Shown piece by piece: positions 27,142 through 38,945 of a stretch of 64,000 bases of DNA; positions within the stretch are counted from its first letter, which is position 1; each line of letters opens with the position of its first letter. Position numbers and translations under genes: made by a program. The notes under the pieces are model-generated. The model made no database searches. It was not told the origin of the DNA and worked only from the letters and a program-made list of their open reading frames with translations. The DNA comes from Stratiolaelaps scimitus (Eukaryota; Arthropoda; Arachnida; Mesostigmata; Laelapidae): NCBI GenBank assembly GCA_019614645.1, contig JABWDB010000004.1:17980001-18044000 (forward strand), given 5' to 3'.

Positions 27142-27188
27142 ATGCAGTTCCTTTAATAAATCAATAAAGCCTTACCTTAACTTACCTT
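27142..27188 (+). repeat. LINE/SINE 3' tail, copy 2
   Basis: GCAGTTCCTTTAATAAATCAATAAAGCC is followed by a short degenerate tandem of CTTACC/TTAA units. The same block occurs at 1411-1433 and, on the minus strand, at 39112-39157. Short tandem 3' ends after a conserved block are typical of non-LTR retrotransposons and the SINEs that borrow their tails. The body of the element upstream (about 27000-27140) shows no reverse transcriptase. Confidence 0.5.
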
Positions 27189-27449
27189 CTTATAGGATAA
27201 ATGTTATCGAGTTCACGTACGGATCATCCTTGAGCCACATGGTCGACAATGCTTCGTTTTGGTCACCTTCGACTGCTAGCCCAATCGATTATCCTAACAA
27301 TTACAATAATAAAAATATGAAATCATGCGCCCTCATTCGGTTCCTCGTCATCCACTAAATTCTACAGATACCGGATAGGGGCAACACCGTTTTTCCACAT
27401 AAGATGTTATACAAAATACTTCAAACGTAGCGTATCCTGTGTATCACCA

Positions 27450-27650
27450 TCAGGCTGTTCTTCTCGGGCTCCCTCTGTCGATGATGCCCCTGGCCGTCCG
27501 GCCATACAGATTAAACAGCACAAGCTCGCTTTCTTCAACCGCGCCTGAATTCCCACCAATAGTGATATGACCATTTGTCTTTGCTTTGTCCATCCCAGCA
27601 TCTTCCTCACTATGTCTTCTGCTCCTAGCGAGCTCCAGCCGGCGGCCATC
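27450..27650 (-). other. candidate terminal exon (unrecognised)
   Basis: On the minus strand a plausible 3' splice site (CACTGTTACAATAG) ends at 27651. It is followed by 66 open codons to a TGA at 27452-27450. The peptide is hydrophilic with a short ordered stretch (NGHITIGGNSGAVEESELV then LFNLYGRTARGIIDRG). A second frame over the same DNA is also open (27407-27769), so openness alone is weak evidence. No family is recognised. Confidence 0.2.
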
Positions 27651-27856
27651 CTATTGTAACAGTGATGGTCGCCTTCTCCCAGAACTACCACAGTGCAGCA
27701 GCGCAGCCCAGCGATGGCTCTTGAGGGGCGACCGCCATTGACGCTATCGCAAATGCTATAGCAAAGCAAAATTACATTTCTACAAAAAATCGAAGCATAG
27801 TAACCATGGGGGTCTCTCTATCCCTATCGTCTCGTCTGGTTTGGGGAGTACCCATT

Positions 27857-27931
27857 CTACTTCCGCTGTCTCAACGCCTTCTTCAGCCTTTCCTTCTCGC
27901 TGCGAGCGCTTCTTTCGAGCTCTCCAAGCAG
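27857..27931 (-). other. candidate short exon encoding a coiled coil
   Basis: After a CACTAG that could serve as a 3' splice site at 27932-27933, the minus strand reads LLGELERSARSEKERLKKAL then RQRK and TAG. This is a 24-residue amphipathic, strongly charged helix. It lies 200 bp upstream (minus strand) of the exon candidate ending at 27450. Purine-rich DNA yields charged helices in several frames, so this may be chance. Confidence 0.15.
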
Positions 27932-30094
27932 CTAGTGGCCTCAAGAGCACCGCCGAACGTGGTGCACCTTGCAGTTCCCCATGTAGCACGACGACCAAGC
28001 GAAGGGCGGCGCTGTGGTAGCGGCAGACCCTTCGGGAGTGTGAGGGCGCGAGCCCTCCTCTGAACTAGAGATACTGGTGCACGCGCTGCACTTGTGTCTG
28101 GACGTTAAGCGCCAGGCGTCGCGCGGTGCTCTCTGCCGGCTCGATTTCGCGGAGGTGACGGTGGTGTAGTGTAAGCATAGTGTAGTCGGCCCGGTGATGT
28201 TCGCTCATTCGAGAAGTAGAGTGCGTTCATGTGTTCTTTGAATGGACGACTACGGTCCCTTGGTCTCGATAGTGCGGCGACAGAGAAAATGAGAAAGAGA
28301 CACAGAGAGAGAGAGAGAGAGAACAAATCGGAGGTGGCGTTGTCGTGGACGAAGCCGTGACGACTGCGCCTTGGCCCCGGGCCGGGGCTACGGAGCAAGG
28401 GAATCATGGGGAGTTTGTATTGTTTCTGTGTGGGGGCAGGACAAGGGGTATGAATGAAAGGCCAGGGTTTTCTTGCGGCCTCTCCCGCCGACTCATCCGA
28501 CCCCATACATCGGGTGCCCCACCCGATGGGTCGGCGAACGAAGTGTCCTGAAGCTTAAGCTCATGTGATCCGTGGGTTCGTACTCTTCTACCGTCGCCAT
28601 TACTACGAGCTGCCTAGCGACAACTCACGACTGCCTCGGAGAGTCCCTGCCGCCGCTCTTGCTGCTGCTGCTGCTGCGACTGCTGCCGCCGGTCTTGCCG
28701 CGCCTCCGACTGTCGGCGCAGAGAGTCGAGAATTCAGTCATTAAAACTTATTCATTTGATCATTTAGTTACCGTTGCTACACCGTTCCCCCGGCACAGCC
28801 GTTCCGCTTGTTCGTCCTGTGCGCGGAGCTGGAGAGCACAGATCGGCTCGCATTCGGATCGCTTCCTCGTTCAGGAGAGCTCGCCGCCACTGTCCCCATT
28901 GCTGCTAGCTGCCACTGCTAATGTCCGTTTGCTCGTCGTTGTCTTCTCTAGTTTTTTTTTCTTTCGCTCCCCGCTCCACAGTGATCCGTTTGCTCCGCAT
29001 TAATTCATTCATCCATTCATTCATTGAGTTTGGAATGCAAAGGTGAGCCCAGGCAGGCCAGCTGCCGCTCGCGGCGCATCCTTATTTTACTGCCGCTACA
29101 ACTACTAGTACTATCACCGGCGCTCCCGTCTAGGTAGCACACGATCGTTGCCCGCTTTTGCTACTGCTGCGCCAACGCTATGCAACTAACGTTGGCTCTA
29201 GGCAGATAGTTCGTCGGGCGATTGCTCTCTCCCGTCCCGCCAAGCCTGAAGCGGGCTCGTTGCAGCACCCCGCGCATCGTACCCTCGCGTGATCTCTCCT
29301 TGAGGATGTCCGAATGAAAGTACAGAAGGGTTATGAAACGAGCGCACTCTGCCGAGCAGCAAACGAAATTATGCACTTCTGCCTGTGGGGCTTGCCACCG
29401 CTGCAGTCAGCTGATGAATATTGAACTAATGTGCAGCTAACTAACATCGTTCGCTCTGCCAAGCGCTGGAAGAAATCGAAGCGAGCCGGACCGACAGGGA
29501 CTGGTCAGAACGGAGAGACGGTGGATGGATGAGAACGGTGAACACTGAAGATAACGGAGGTCGCGAGGAAGTGCTGCGGAAGATACTGCAGCAGGGAGAG
29601 AATGCCAGAATATGATACGGGCGCCACAAGACAAAATGTCTTGCAAGAACTTTGACGCCACGGAGCAATTGAACGGCGCCGCTCGCCACACGGCACACCC
29701 TGGTGGAGGCGCAGCTAGACTGAGCGCGGTCGCAAAGATGCATTTAATTGTTCATAGCGTTGGTGCGGTGAACGTTGATGATGATATGAACGGGCTCAAT
29801 AATTAATATCGGTAAGATATCATTTCAAGCCTTCATTAAATAGGTACCATGAACGAAATCATATGTATGGATGTCTAACAGTATCATCTTGTGTGTAATG
29901 TATATCATACATTTAGAACTGGGTGGTTGTTAGACGACATTAGACTTTGTTTAATTCAAAATCTGTCACAGGCATTCCACCATCCTGCCAGCGCAGTGTA
30001 GTTGGTATGAAATTATAGTTGACGAGATCGGGCAGATTCTGAGTCGAAGGGTTCCTTCGTGCAATAAACGGATACCTACGACAATACTTACGTA

Positions 30095-30125
30095 ATATAT
30101 ATGTATATATATATATATATATATA
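30095..30125. repeat. (AT)n microsatellite
   Basis: AT repeat with one G interruption. Confidence 0.85.
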
Positions 30126-31048
30126 AAGGAAACGAGCTTTTATTGGTCTGCTGCTTTCTCCCAATGGTTAGTACGACTTCAGATGACGTTTTGCGATCTA
30201 AACCAGTCAACACAAAAGCATTCAAAATATCCCATTACCTTCATCGCGCTGAATGACATGAATGGCTGGGTGGCGTCGTGTGCTTCCGAAGCCGGCATTG
30301 TCCAACATTGCCAACGTGTTTCCATTGGGTTGACCCATAGGGGCTCGACGCTCGTAACCTATTTGATCGCGTGGCGGCAGTGTCGTATTGCAGACAAAGC
30401 TGCCTGAAATAGCCAGCCGAGAAATCCTATCAGAGAATGCTGAGAATAGGAGGCGGAGGAAGTTTTCCAAAAAGACGATGTACGTTTTAAGACCGCGGAT
30501 CAGCTTCCGTCTGCGCGGACTCGTCGAGAAAAGATGTTCTAGCAATGAGTCAAACATTGCGCTTGACATTAGACAATGCCATCGTCAAAAAAGAAAACGC
30601 TTGCGGATCGGAATCGAACTGAATACCGATACTGACAGAGGACGATTATGTGCTTTTTTTAATATTATACATAAATGAATGATTGAATTAATGGATTTTC
30701 TAATAAAAATATATGTATGTAGATAAAGGAACAGGTCTGTAATAAAATTCCTGTCTAATAAGGAAGGCAGGTAAACGTTCTTATTATCAATTCGCATTCG
30801 GAAATGGCGCTGCAGTGACACACCGCTCAGGCCAGCCAAATTATATACCGTGTATTGCTAAGGGACAAGAATTGTTTTGGGTGGTAGGTTGCGGTCGGGC
30901 AACGAAATTGTTCGAAATAAAACTTAAAAAATCGTTGTGTAAAAGTAAATTGCTAAAAGAACAACGATACTGCCTCGGCAATGTTCATACGACATGATAG
31001 ATGGTGGTGAATGACCAGGAATTAAGATCTCTAAATTGTTAATATACG

Positions 31049-31071
31049 AATAATAATAATAATAATAAATA
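31049..31071. repeat. (AAT)n microsatellite
   Basis: AAT units with one imperfect unit at the 3' end. Confidence 0.8.
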
Positions 31072-31172
31072 ATGGACTCGGTATTTATAATAAATGAACA
31101 GAAAAAGGAATCATAGTAACTGTATTATATATTGACCAATCTGCAGGTACACGACCGCATCGATCCGCATAA

Positions 31173-31421
31173 ACCTACTACACTCATGGTCGAACTGTGC
31201 GTGAGAACTGTTTGTATAATGGATTATGCAAACGGCAGTGCATGCCGGACCCCATTCCAAGAACTCGTATCGCAAACAAGCATCCTCCGACTCAGATTAT
31301 TCAAACATCCAACTCCAGAGACATGTCCAGGAGAAAGCTATCATCCGTTAGTGGATTATTCTCTCCTGTATCTAGTTTATGGGTGGCATTATTTTTGCTG
31401 TCATTTACAGAGCTGTAATTG
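31173..31421 (+). other. candidate Cys-rich C-terminal exon with hydrophobic tail
   Basis: In an AT-rich stretch, an open frame contains ENCLYNGLCKRQCMPDP (EGF-like cysteine spacing). A polar linker follows, then a hydrophobic stretch (LWVALFLLSFTEL) right before TAA, as at the end of a GPI- or membrane-anchored protein. A TAA at 31170 closes the frame upstream, and no good splice acceptor in frame is visible. An overlapping frame (31132-31440) is also open. Not recognised; low confidence. Confidence 0.12.
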
Positions 31422-31440
31422 CACATTTAGTTTGGTTTAA

Positions 31441-34032
31441 TAGCTAGCATTTCCGCTCTGTTTTGCTACTCAAGGTTGAAGTTTACTTCATAGATTCATA
31501 GCCAACTCGAAGACTCAAACTGGTGAACATTCAAACAATAGTAATCATCTGAAACCGCTGAAATCATTCACGATAGTCACTCTTTTCAAGGTCACCACTT
31601 TTACAGATACAAACATTAGCGCCATTTCGTTCCCTTGGCTCAGCAGTAGGGTGATCTGCAGCCTCCATAAGTTCTATAAGGTCGGGAACACAGCAGTGTG
31701 CGTCACGAATCCAAGTATAATATATGACAGGTTTTCAAGCTGATGTGACATCACCGATATAACAACGCTATGGAGGACATCATAGGTGTTTTCCTATCAG
31801 GCTCGGTCACGGCGAAAATGAGACTCGAAGTTGCTGCCCGGACCACATGTTTTCGGTGAATTCTGAAGCTGAATTACCATCGTATAATTTATGTTTATAA
31901 GTGGTGCAATGAAACGATGCGTCAACGCCAAATCGAAAAGTCGCCTCTTTTATGATATCTTTCTTTCGCCCAGCTGCTGTCACCATGTCAACGTCTGTCC
32001 GACGTCGTACACTGCTAATCTACGCACACGATGCCCTATGCTAAATTTTGTCTAGCTTATTTGAGGAAGTAAGTTGGCCAGGTGTTGTTGGGTGGCCTCG
32101 GTGAAACGCCGCACGAAGGAGGCGGATTTCCCTCCGCTAAACATCCTCGCCATCTTCCGTTCTTAGTCGTCATTCCCGCACGTCGCAGTAGACGTCGCTT
32201 GGCGACGGCGGCACACTGAGGATATGGCCTGTCCTTCATCCTCGACCGCCTCTTATGGCGCAAATACTCCTGCATATGTGGCAGCCAACACGACGTAGAC
32301 AATGGCGTTCGCTGGCAGCCGGGATATGTGCGACGCGGGTTTCCAGTGTCACCTTCCTCTGGTGGTGGCGGCGGCGGCGGCGAGAACGACGACGACGAGG
32401 AAGGACTATGGCGACGAGAAGCCTCCTGTGACGACCAGCTCTGCTCGAGAACACGCTCGCTCGCTCTCGGGCTGCTTCAGATCTCGTGCTGCTGCACGTC
32501 GAAGCACACACACACACACACAGACATATACTCGTGCCGGCGCGTCACAGCGCGCGTTACCACGGAATCCTGTAGCCAGGCTAGATCGACCCCATGACCC
32601 GTCGTCGAGGGAAGTGTCGGTCAAGCAGACGTTGTGTGTAGGCAATGGAGCAACGGCATTTCCCCTTCACGCGCTTCGGCGACACAGGGGAAACAAAGGG
32701 GCTGAGAGAAAGAGGCAGTGAGAGATAGTGCGAGTTTGCCAGAGAGTCACACCCAGGCCGGACCATTCCGACCCCCTGTTCTCCCCGATATCCCTGCAGC
32801 GCGTGCCCTACTACGAGCGCCGCTGCCACCAGCGAGTAGGACAAGAGAGCACTCGAGTTCTATAGAGGAAAGAGTGAAAGAATAGAGGGACTGGCCCCCG
32901 AACTCGACTCGTATGACGTCGCTACCGGAGCTAGTAGCGATGAACCAGCAGACGAACGACGGCTGCGCCGTCGGTGGCGGCATCGGCTGCAGGGCCGGCA
33001 ATGAGCAGGAGCAGGCCGACCAGACGAGCACTGTAACTGGTCGTGCGACGGTGGCGCGGTGATTTTTTGGAATTTCGCGGGCTCACTGTGGCAGAAGTTG
33101 AGTTAGGTTGGCCTGTGGGGGTCGCTTGTGTTGTTGTCGTTGTTGTTGAACTACTACAACTTGCTCCCATGGCGAAGTGGCTCTTTCAGGCCCGCTCGCT
33201 CCATCTCTCTCTCTCTCTCTCTCTCTCTATCCCTTATTCGCTTTCTCTGGGCCAGACGCTACGGAAAAGTTTGAAGTTTGCACAGGAGAAGCAGCCCCCT
33301 TGCGGCTACCGCTTCCACTACTACTACTGCTGTTGCTGCTGCTGCTGCTGCCGCTGTTCGCGATCAAGTATGGTGCGTTTGGCCTGGAGCTACTCTAGCT
33401 CTAGGGAAAGGCGCTCTCCTCTACCAGTTCGTGTGCTCTCCTATGTCCCCCCCCCGTGCACTCCGCGTTAACCCACGTTGCGATGCGCAGGCGGCCGCAT
33501 CGAGTGAGAAATAGCGAGGATGGGGTTGCGGCAAAGCGCGAATGAGAGAATAGATACCCGGAGTGTTGTCAAACCAGAAGCACAAGGGTCGCCCATGGCG
33601 TGAGTTCACAAGCGCGCTCTCTCTCTCTCTCTCCCGCGCTGTGCTCCACCGCGAACACACAGCACAGAGACGCACGGAAGTGCTCGTGTCGTTCTCGACG
33701 CAGGACCCCATTTGCCCCACTCCCAGTCTCGTACGAAGGCAGCAGTTTCCTCCGAGAAAATTGTTGCAGCCCGACCAGATTGTTCTTTGGTACCACAAAC
33801 AACAACAGGCAGCCACAGCAGCAACAATGACATTCATAGTTGTTCATGTGAACATTTGCTTCATGCGATCTTTTTTTAGCAGAGCGTTAGAGACGGCGCT
33901 TAACCTCTAGAGTTCGAATGCGGGTTAGGATGTATTTGCAAGTTTGACGAGTACCAAATTAATTGTTATATATTTACTTGTACCCCGTTGATGACCTTTG
34001 TATATAATACTGTTATTACCAGGCTAGCCCAT
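31441..34032. other. no gene seen
   Basis: AT-rich to 32.0 kb, then GC-rich to 33.9 kb with GGC, CA, CT and CTG arrays. Many overlapping open frames in the second part reflect composition. No reverse transcriptase sequence is present left of the inverted-repeat element. Confidence 0.5.
33203..33228. repeat. (CT)n microsatellite
   Basis: Uninterrupted CT repeat. Confidence 0.85.
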
Positions 34033-34495
34033 AGAGTTCGTTAAATAGAGTTCGTCCGTTTCTCTTCCCTTAGCTCATAAGAATAATTATATGGAATAGA
34101 CTATTTAGAATTGGGGTTTAGGTGTTATGACATCAACTTTATAGAATGTTGACTCACTTCATTATTTAACTCCAATAGGAATGTTCATCAATATGAGTCG
34201 ATCCTGAGTTGAAAGTTGCCTATGAGTTGATCTTATTATTATAATACATAATATCATATTATAATACCACAAGAATTGGGAGTCTACGGTATCAGTGAGG
34301 ACCTTTCGGAGTGTTTCTGGTCAATGGTGGTTGTAATCTCTTATCAACTTCGATTTGTGGTATGCATCAGTAAAATCTTCATTTTATGTAGTTGATGTCC
34401 TAACACCTAAATCTCAATTCTAGGTAGTCTATTCCATATAATTATTCTTATGAGCTAAGGGAAGAGAAACGGACGAACTCTATTTAACGAACTCT
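34033..34495. mobile_element. 463-bp MITE-like inverted-repeat element
   Basis: Both ends carry long terminal inverted repeats of about 112 bp (34033-34144 and 34384-34495), starting AGAGTTCGTTAAATAGAG. The outer 71 bp of the two arms are identical. The inner part differs at about eight positions, mostly transitions, so the copy is young or the arms have been corrected. The 240-bp AT-rich centre has no coding capacity and includes a short palindromic TATTATAATA pair. This is the structure of a non-autonomous DNA transposon or fold-back element. I could not see a target-site duplication: the left flank ends CTAGCCCAT and the right flank begins CCCTCCGC. The right end abuts the retroelement coding fragment exactly. 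The superfamily is unknown. Confidence 0.85.
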
Positions 34496-35118
34496 CCCTC
34501 CGCTTCTATGTGGGCCTCCGCCTCGGGGCCCCTGTGGTTGCGACCCACAGCTGCGAGCGTTGCGGGGACCCTGTCATAACGAATGGCCACCACGGACTCT
34601 CGTGCGAGCGCCGCGCCGGTCGCCATCCGCGACACACGATGTTTAATGACACGCTCGTGAGGGCCCTCCGCTCCGCCGGTATTCCTTGCACAAGGGAGCC
34701 GCAGGGCCTCGACACTGCCCACGGACGCCGACCTGACGGCCTCACTCTCATCCCCTTCCACCGAGGCCAGCATCTCGTTTGGGACGGCACGGTGGTTGAC
34801 ACTCTAGCACCTTCTTATGTCAACCACTGTGCAACCACCCCCGGTTACGCGGTAGCGCTGTGCGGAGCAGGCCAAGCTTCCGAAATACGCCGCACTCCAG
34901 GCCACCCACCTCTTTTCCCCCTTGCTTTTGAAACCTTGAGCGAGCACGGACCCCTCACTGCGAACTTCCTCGAAGGAGTCTACCACATGCTGATCCGCGC
35001 CACCGGGAACAAGCTCGCAGCATCATTCCTTCTGCAACGCCTGTCCCTCGCTGTGCAGAGAGGCAATGCCATCGCCTTCCTCAGGACAATGTCGGCCTCG
35101 TCCCCGGTCCCCTACTAA
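34496..35118 (+). CDS. C-terminal endonuclease end of an RT-type retroelement protein (5'-truncated, frame intact)
   Basis: The frame is open from the edge of the neighbouring inverted-repeat element to a TAA at 35116-35118, about 207 codons. No start codon is proposed because the N-terminal reverse transcriptase is missing; the first residues (LRFYVGLRLGAPV) read as the middle of a protein. Counting residue 1 at 34510, a zinc-knuckle-like motif C15-x2-C18-x8-H27/H28-C32 is followed by GRHPRH. RPDG follows at 74-77 and WDGTVVDT at 91-98, an arrangement typical of the PD-(D/E)XK restriction-like nuclease. Next come an ETL at 141-143 and a conserved-looking tail with FLLQRLSLAVQRGNA. Family knowledge: zinc knuckle plus restriction-like endonuclease at the C-terminus of a reverse transcriptase cuts the target for reverse transcription in R2/CRE-type non-LTR elements, and similar domains end many animal RT-bearing mobile-element proteins. 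The lysine-rich segment usually found between WDxTxxDT and ETLG is replaced here by a Pro/Arg-rich run. Base composition is clearly more GC-rich than its flanks. The exact clade is uncertain. Confidence 0.8.
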
Positions 35119-38060
35119 TCCCCCCCCCAAATCCCTGGAAATAATTCCTAACTATCATTAAAATGAATTCTAAAAGAATATTTACTGCCATTGTAGTTAC
35201 ATCATCGGTTGTCGGTTGTGTATAGTGGTGACCTTTGAGGGTACAAACTCTTATGAAACGTTTTCTGTGCTCTCATAGAAGACACATTTGCTTCTCATTC
35301 ATTTGAACCCTTCGCTTTAAGGTCGTTGCATAAACACTTGTTACCATTTTTCGCGAGTGCTTGCTACAGACGTGCATCATGTTGTAATTTCCTTTTGCTT
35401 CATCTTGCCATCAAATGACGCCGCATTTTCATATAGGCTATGAGTAGCTTGCACAGGAATATTGTAGTCTGTATAGTTTAAGCTTGGCTTTTGTAACCAA
35501 TTCACTGTACATGCATCTCGAGTATTATGCGAATTATATAAATACGCCTATTTCTGTTGGCTATACGGCGTCACCATCAGTTGCTCAGTTGCTTCTTACA
35601 ATGGCACCCCTTCTCCCAACCATACGTGAGAGACTTTCAGGTTGCTTTACGCTGCGCCCAGTGCTGCGCTGTTGTCATTTTGAAGGGTCAAACGTTTGAC
35701 GACAACGACGAGGAGTCGAAATAGGGTTCTCGCTGCCTTACAGTCACTGACGCATTCTCGGAGCGAGTCGTCTCAACCAGTCGTAGCCCCTGCGAAGCAT
35801 CTGTGCCCAGCGTCGCCCGAGTTTTCTTTTTATCACCCCCCAAGCAGCCCCAGTCCGGAACCCGAAATCTCCTCGCAGCTTCACGTTCTCTTCCCATGAA
35901 CACTCTCCGCTTCTCTGGTAGATCATCCCCGCGGCGCAAGGGGGACGGACCTGGACGTTTGACTCGCTTGTTCCAAAGTCGGCCGGCGTCTCCCCGCGGG
36001 GTTGAACACATTCTCATTAGTGGAGATTTTCTCAAGGAAACGAGAGACATCAAAGAAAAAGACGGACGAACCACCGAGGAACATACCCTTGAAATAAAGA
36101 CCAGGAGATGAGGCTCCAGCGCTGCCAGTCTATGGCCAAGTGGGAGGGGAGGGCGCCGCTCAGGACTGCCAGCGACGCTGTTCAGGACGACTCGCGGACG
36201 CCGAGAGGGAGGTGTCTCCTAAGGGCAGGTCGACGAGGAGCAGTTGTTGTTGTTGCGTCTGCTGCTGCTGAACGGAGAGACAAACGAAAGCTGTTCGTTC
36301 GTCGGCAACGAGGAGATCACAAACACTGGAAAGGCAGCCGATAGGCAGCAGTCAACAGCAGTTACAGGAGTAGCAGCAGACACAAAGTGCAAGACAGCAG
36401 GAGCCGGCATATATCAGACACGACTACACAGGCTATACTAGGCGAATCCAGTACAATGTAGCAAAGACTTAGAGTAGCGAACTACTACAGTGAAGCTAGC
36501 CTCTAGCCGACTAGATGACTGGCCTTCCGTCCGTCTCTGTGCGCACCCACGTAGACAGTCACACTTACGCGGGTACTGCCACTACCCCGCGCAGCGCTCA
36601 CGAGTGCGCCAGGGGTGAGGAACGTATCCCGAAACAAAGCGGCGTGAGATAACAAATTGACTATTAGAACCTCATGATGGCAGACTGCAGGTCCGTTGGC
36701 AGGAACGCAGGCTTCCGCGAGAGGGAGCGGGCCAAAAGGAGGCGTCCTCCACGAAGATGGGTGTAGATGTCGCTCCTTGGGCTCACTCACCAGCCACTCG
36801 TAGCATCGCGCGACGGTTCACCAAAGCGCTCAAAGAAAAACGAAAATAGACGCTGCTCGTTGTTGCCGTCGAAACGAGAAGCGTGCGCTGGAGTTCGATT
36901 TTTCCTTCGTGCGCAGCTTTTCTCGGAATTTCTTTCCTCTTGTTATTTCGGTTTTTCTTCGTCCTTTGGGGAGGAACGTTTGCGATGGTGAGCTTACGCT
37001 TGCCGAAACGAAGCGCCGCCCTCCGCATGGTCGAGGGCTTCGTGGGCGTGCGGTCATTGTTAGCGTTATTGTCTAAAATCGATAATCTCGAGTAAGGCAA
37101 GCAAAGGTGAAGGAGACGGAGAAGGTCGGTGGGTTTGAGTGATCTCTCATGTAACTGCAGAGTAATAGATATCTTGGTGGGACCCAGGGCAAGGCCCGGG
37201 TGAGGTGGTCCGGGGGGGGGGGGCGGCGTACCCATATCTTACAATGCTCGCGGATTAGAAATACGCGAAAACAACGAGGGGCAGTGTTTCCGTAGGGAAG
37301 TTGAGTTTGGCCATGCCGAAGTTCGAACGCGTAAATACAACTGTTGAGTGCATATGGTTCACGTGATGCAGCAACCCGCTGCGGTTGTTGTTATGAGATC
37401 ATCCAACTGGTCATACTGTATCGATTAATGTATCTTGCTCATTTTATCATAGAAACTATCATTCCATAAACTGATTAAATTGATCCCCGAGTTGGCTGCA
37501 GGCTACACGCCGCCATGCTGTGAACTTCTTGAGTGCCATTATCAATGACCAGTCATGGCATATCTTCAAACGAAAGTAACACAAATTTGAATTCCTTCGA
37601 ACGAGCGAGCTGCTCTGTTCTGCCACCATCCTAACAATGGAAACGTTACAGCGTTTTCGGAGAACGCTCGTCACAACTGACGAACTTTTCTGCAAATTTT
37701 GAGATGATATAATTCGGACTTCCCACTAAACTCTTGGTCTTTCCTTTTGGTAACTTACTATAAACTTACATTAATGCGAGACGTTTCCTTGGCTACGTTA
37801 CCGGTTTCGACGGCCTTTGAATCTAACAGCATACGATTTTCGAGTCTCTATCCAAAAGACGATCATGTGCAATAACCAAGCCAAAGGCATTCCATATTCA
37901 TTGTCATTCACATGTGTGCCACGAGGAGTGAAAAAATTCAACCGTCCTCCTCAGGGCAGGACAGACGACTGGGTCCTCAAGATATTATTCGCCTTCACTG
38001 CGTTCGCCTCGTAAATAAATAATTATATCCATTACCATGGTTATATTCTAAATAGATGGA

Positions 38061-38083
38061 CGAGAGAGAGAGAGAGAGAGAGA
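38061..38083. repeat. (GA)n microsatellite
   Basis: Uninterrupted GA repeat. Confidence 0.85.
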
Positions 38084-38918
38084 CGGAGACCATTGTGCAA
38101 TTAGTAGAGTGCAAAAACACAATCGACTCAAGACATTAATTAGAGCTTGCTCTATCCATTAGTAATTTCGCTAGAAACTGAAGTTCAGCCATATGCTATA
38201 CTTGGCTCTCGACTAAATCAAGCGTTGCCATTTTATTTTGTCGTACGTTGCAACGATGCCGTATGTACCTATCGCTCATATGTACATGATATTCGTGCTG
38301 CCGACTTTGTGGGAAGCTACAAGTAATGACTGAGTATGGATCATTTGCTAACAACATCGTCTAAACGTATGTATACTCGGGATAGGACGAAGTTGGGCAT
38401 GTAATCAGTAGCGGACTGCGTCTATACGTAATGGCATGAATAGTTTCCCCATTTGGAGCAAAGTCTGCTTACGATTGAAGCAGATTCTATAATTTCGTTC
38501 GGCTGTAAACATACCACTTCTCCTGACCTGTCTTGTAACCGACCTAGAGCTGAATTACGCCTCAGCATATATCGTAACGTATGATCCTGCGTCTGCTTGA
38601 TTCATACGGTGAATGTTAGTGTTGTTGTCGAATCATTTTGCTCATAGCTTTGTGGGTGCAAACGAATTTTAACGCCTCGTATCGGGCAATATCAAAGCGG
38701 CTTGTTCACGAAAAATATGCTCGCAAATGGCACTGTGCAGCATGTCTGCTAAAATTTTATTGACACGCCATTGCCGCTTCAGTTCAAAGCTGAAGTAAAT
38801 TCGCATAGCTCCACCTCGCATCGTGGGCGGGGTCTATTTAAATCGTATATAATTAGCTACAGCAAAATACGAGGATGAGTTGAGTTTTCGCTCGACTTGA
38901 TATATGTATAGCCGTCGA

Positions 38919-38945
38919 ATATATATATATATATATATATATATA
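38919..38945. repeat. (AT)n microsatellite
   Basis: Uninterrupted AT repeat. Confidence 0.85.

Larger units (their letters stand above)
28064..31172. other. no gene seen
   Basis: GC-rich to about 29.75 kb with GA and CTG arrays and imperfect ATTC repeats near 29003-29025, then AT-rich with (AT)n at 30095-30125 and (AAT)n at 31049-31071. A 115-codon minus-strand frame at 30222-30569 is open but unrecognised. Confidence 0.45.
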
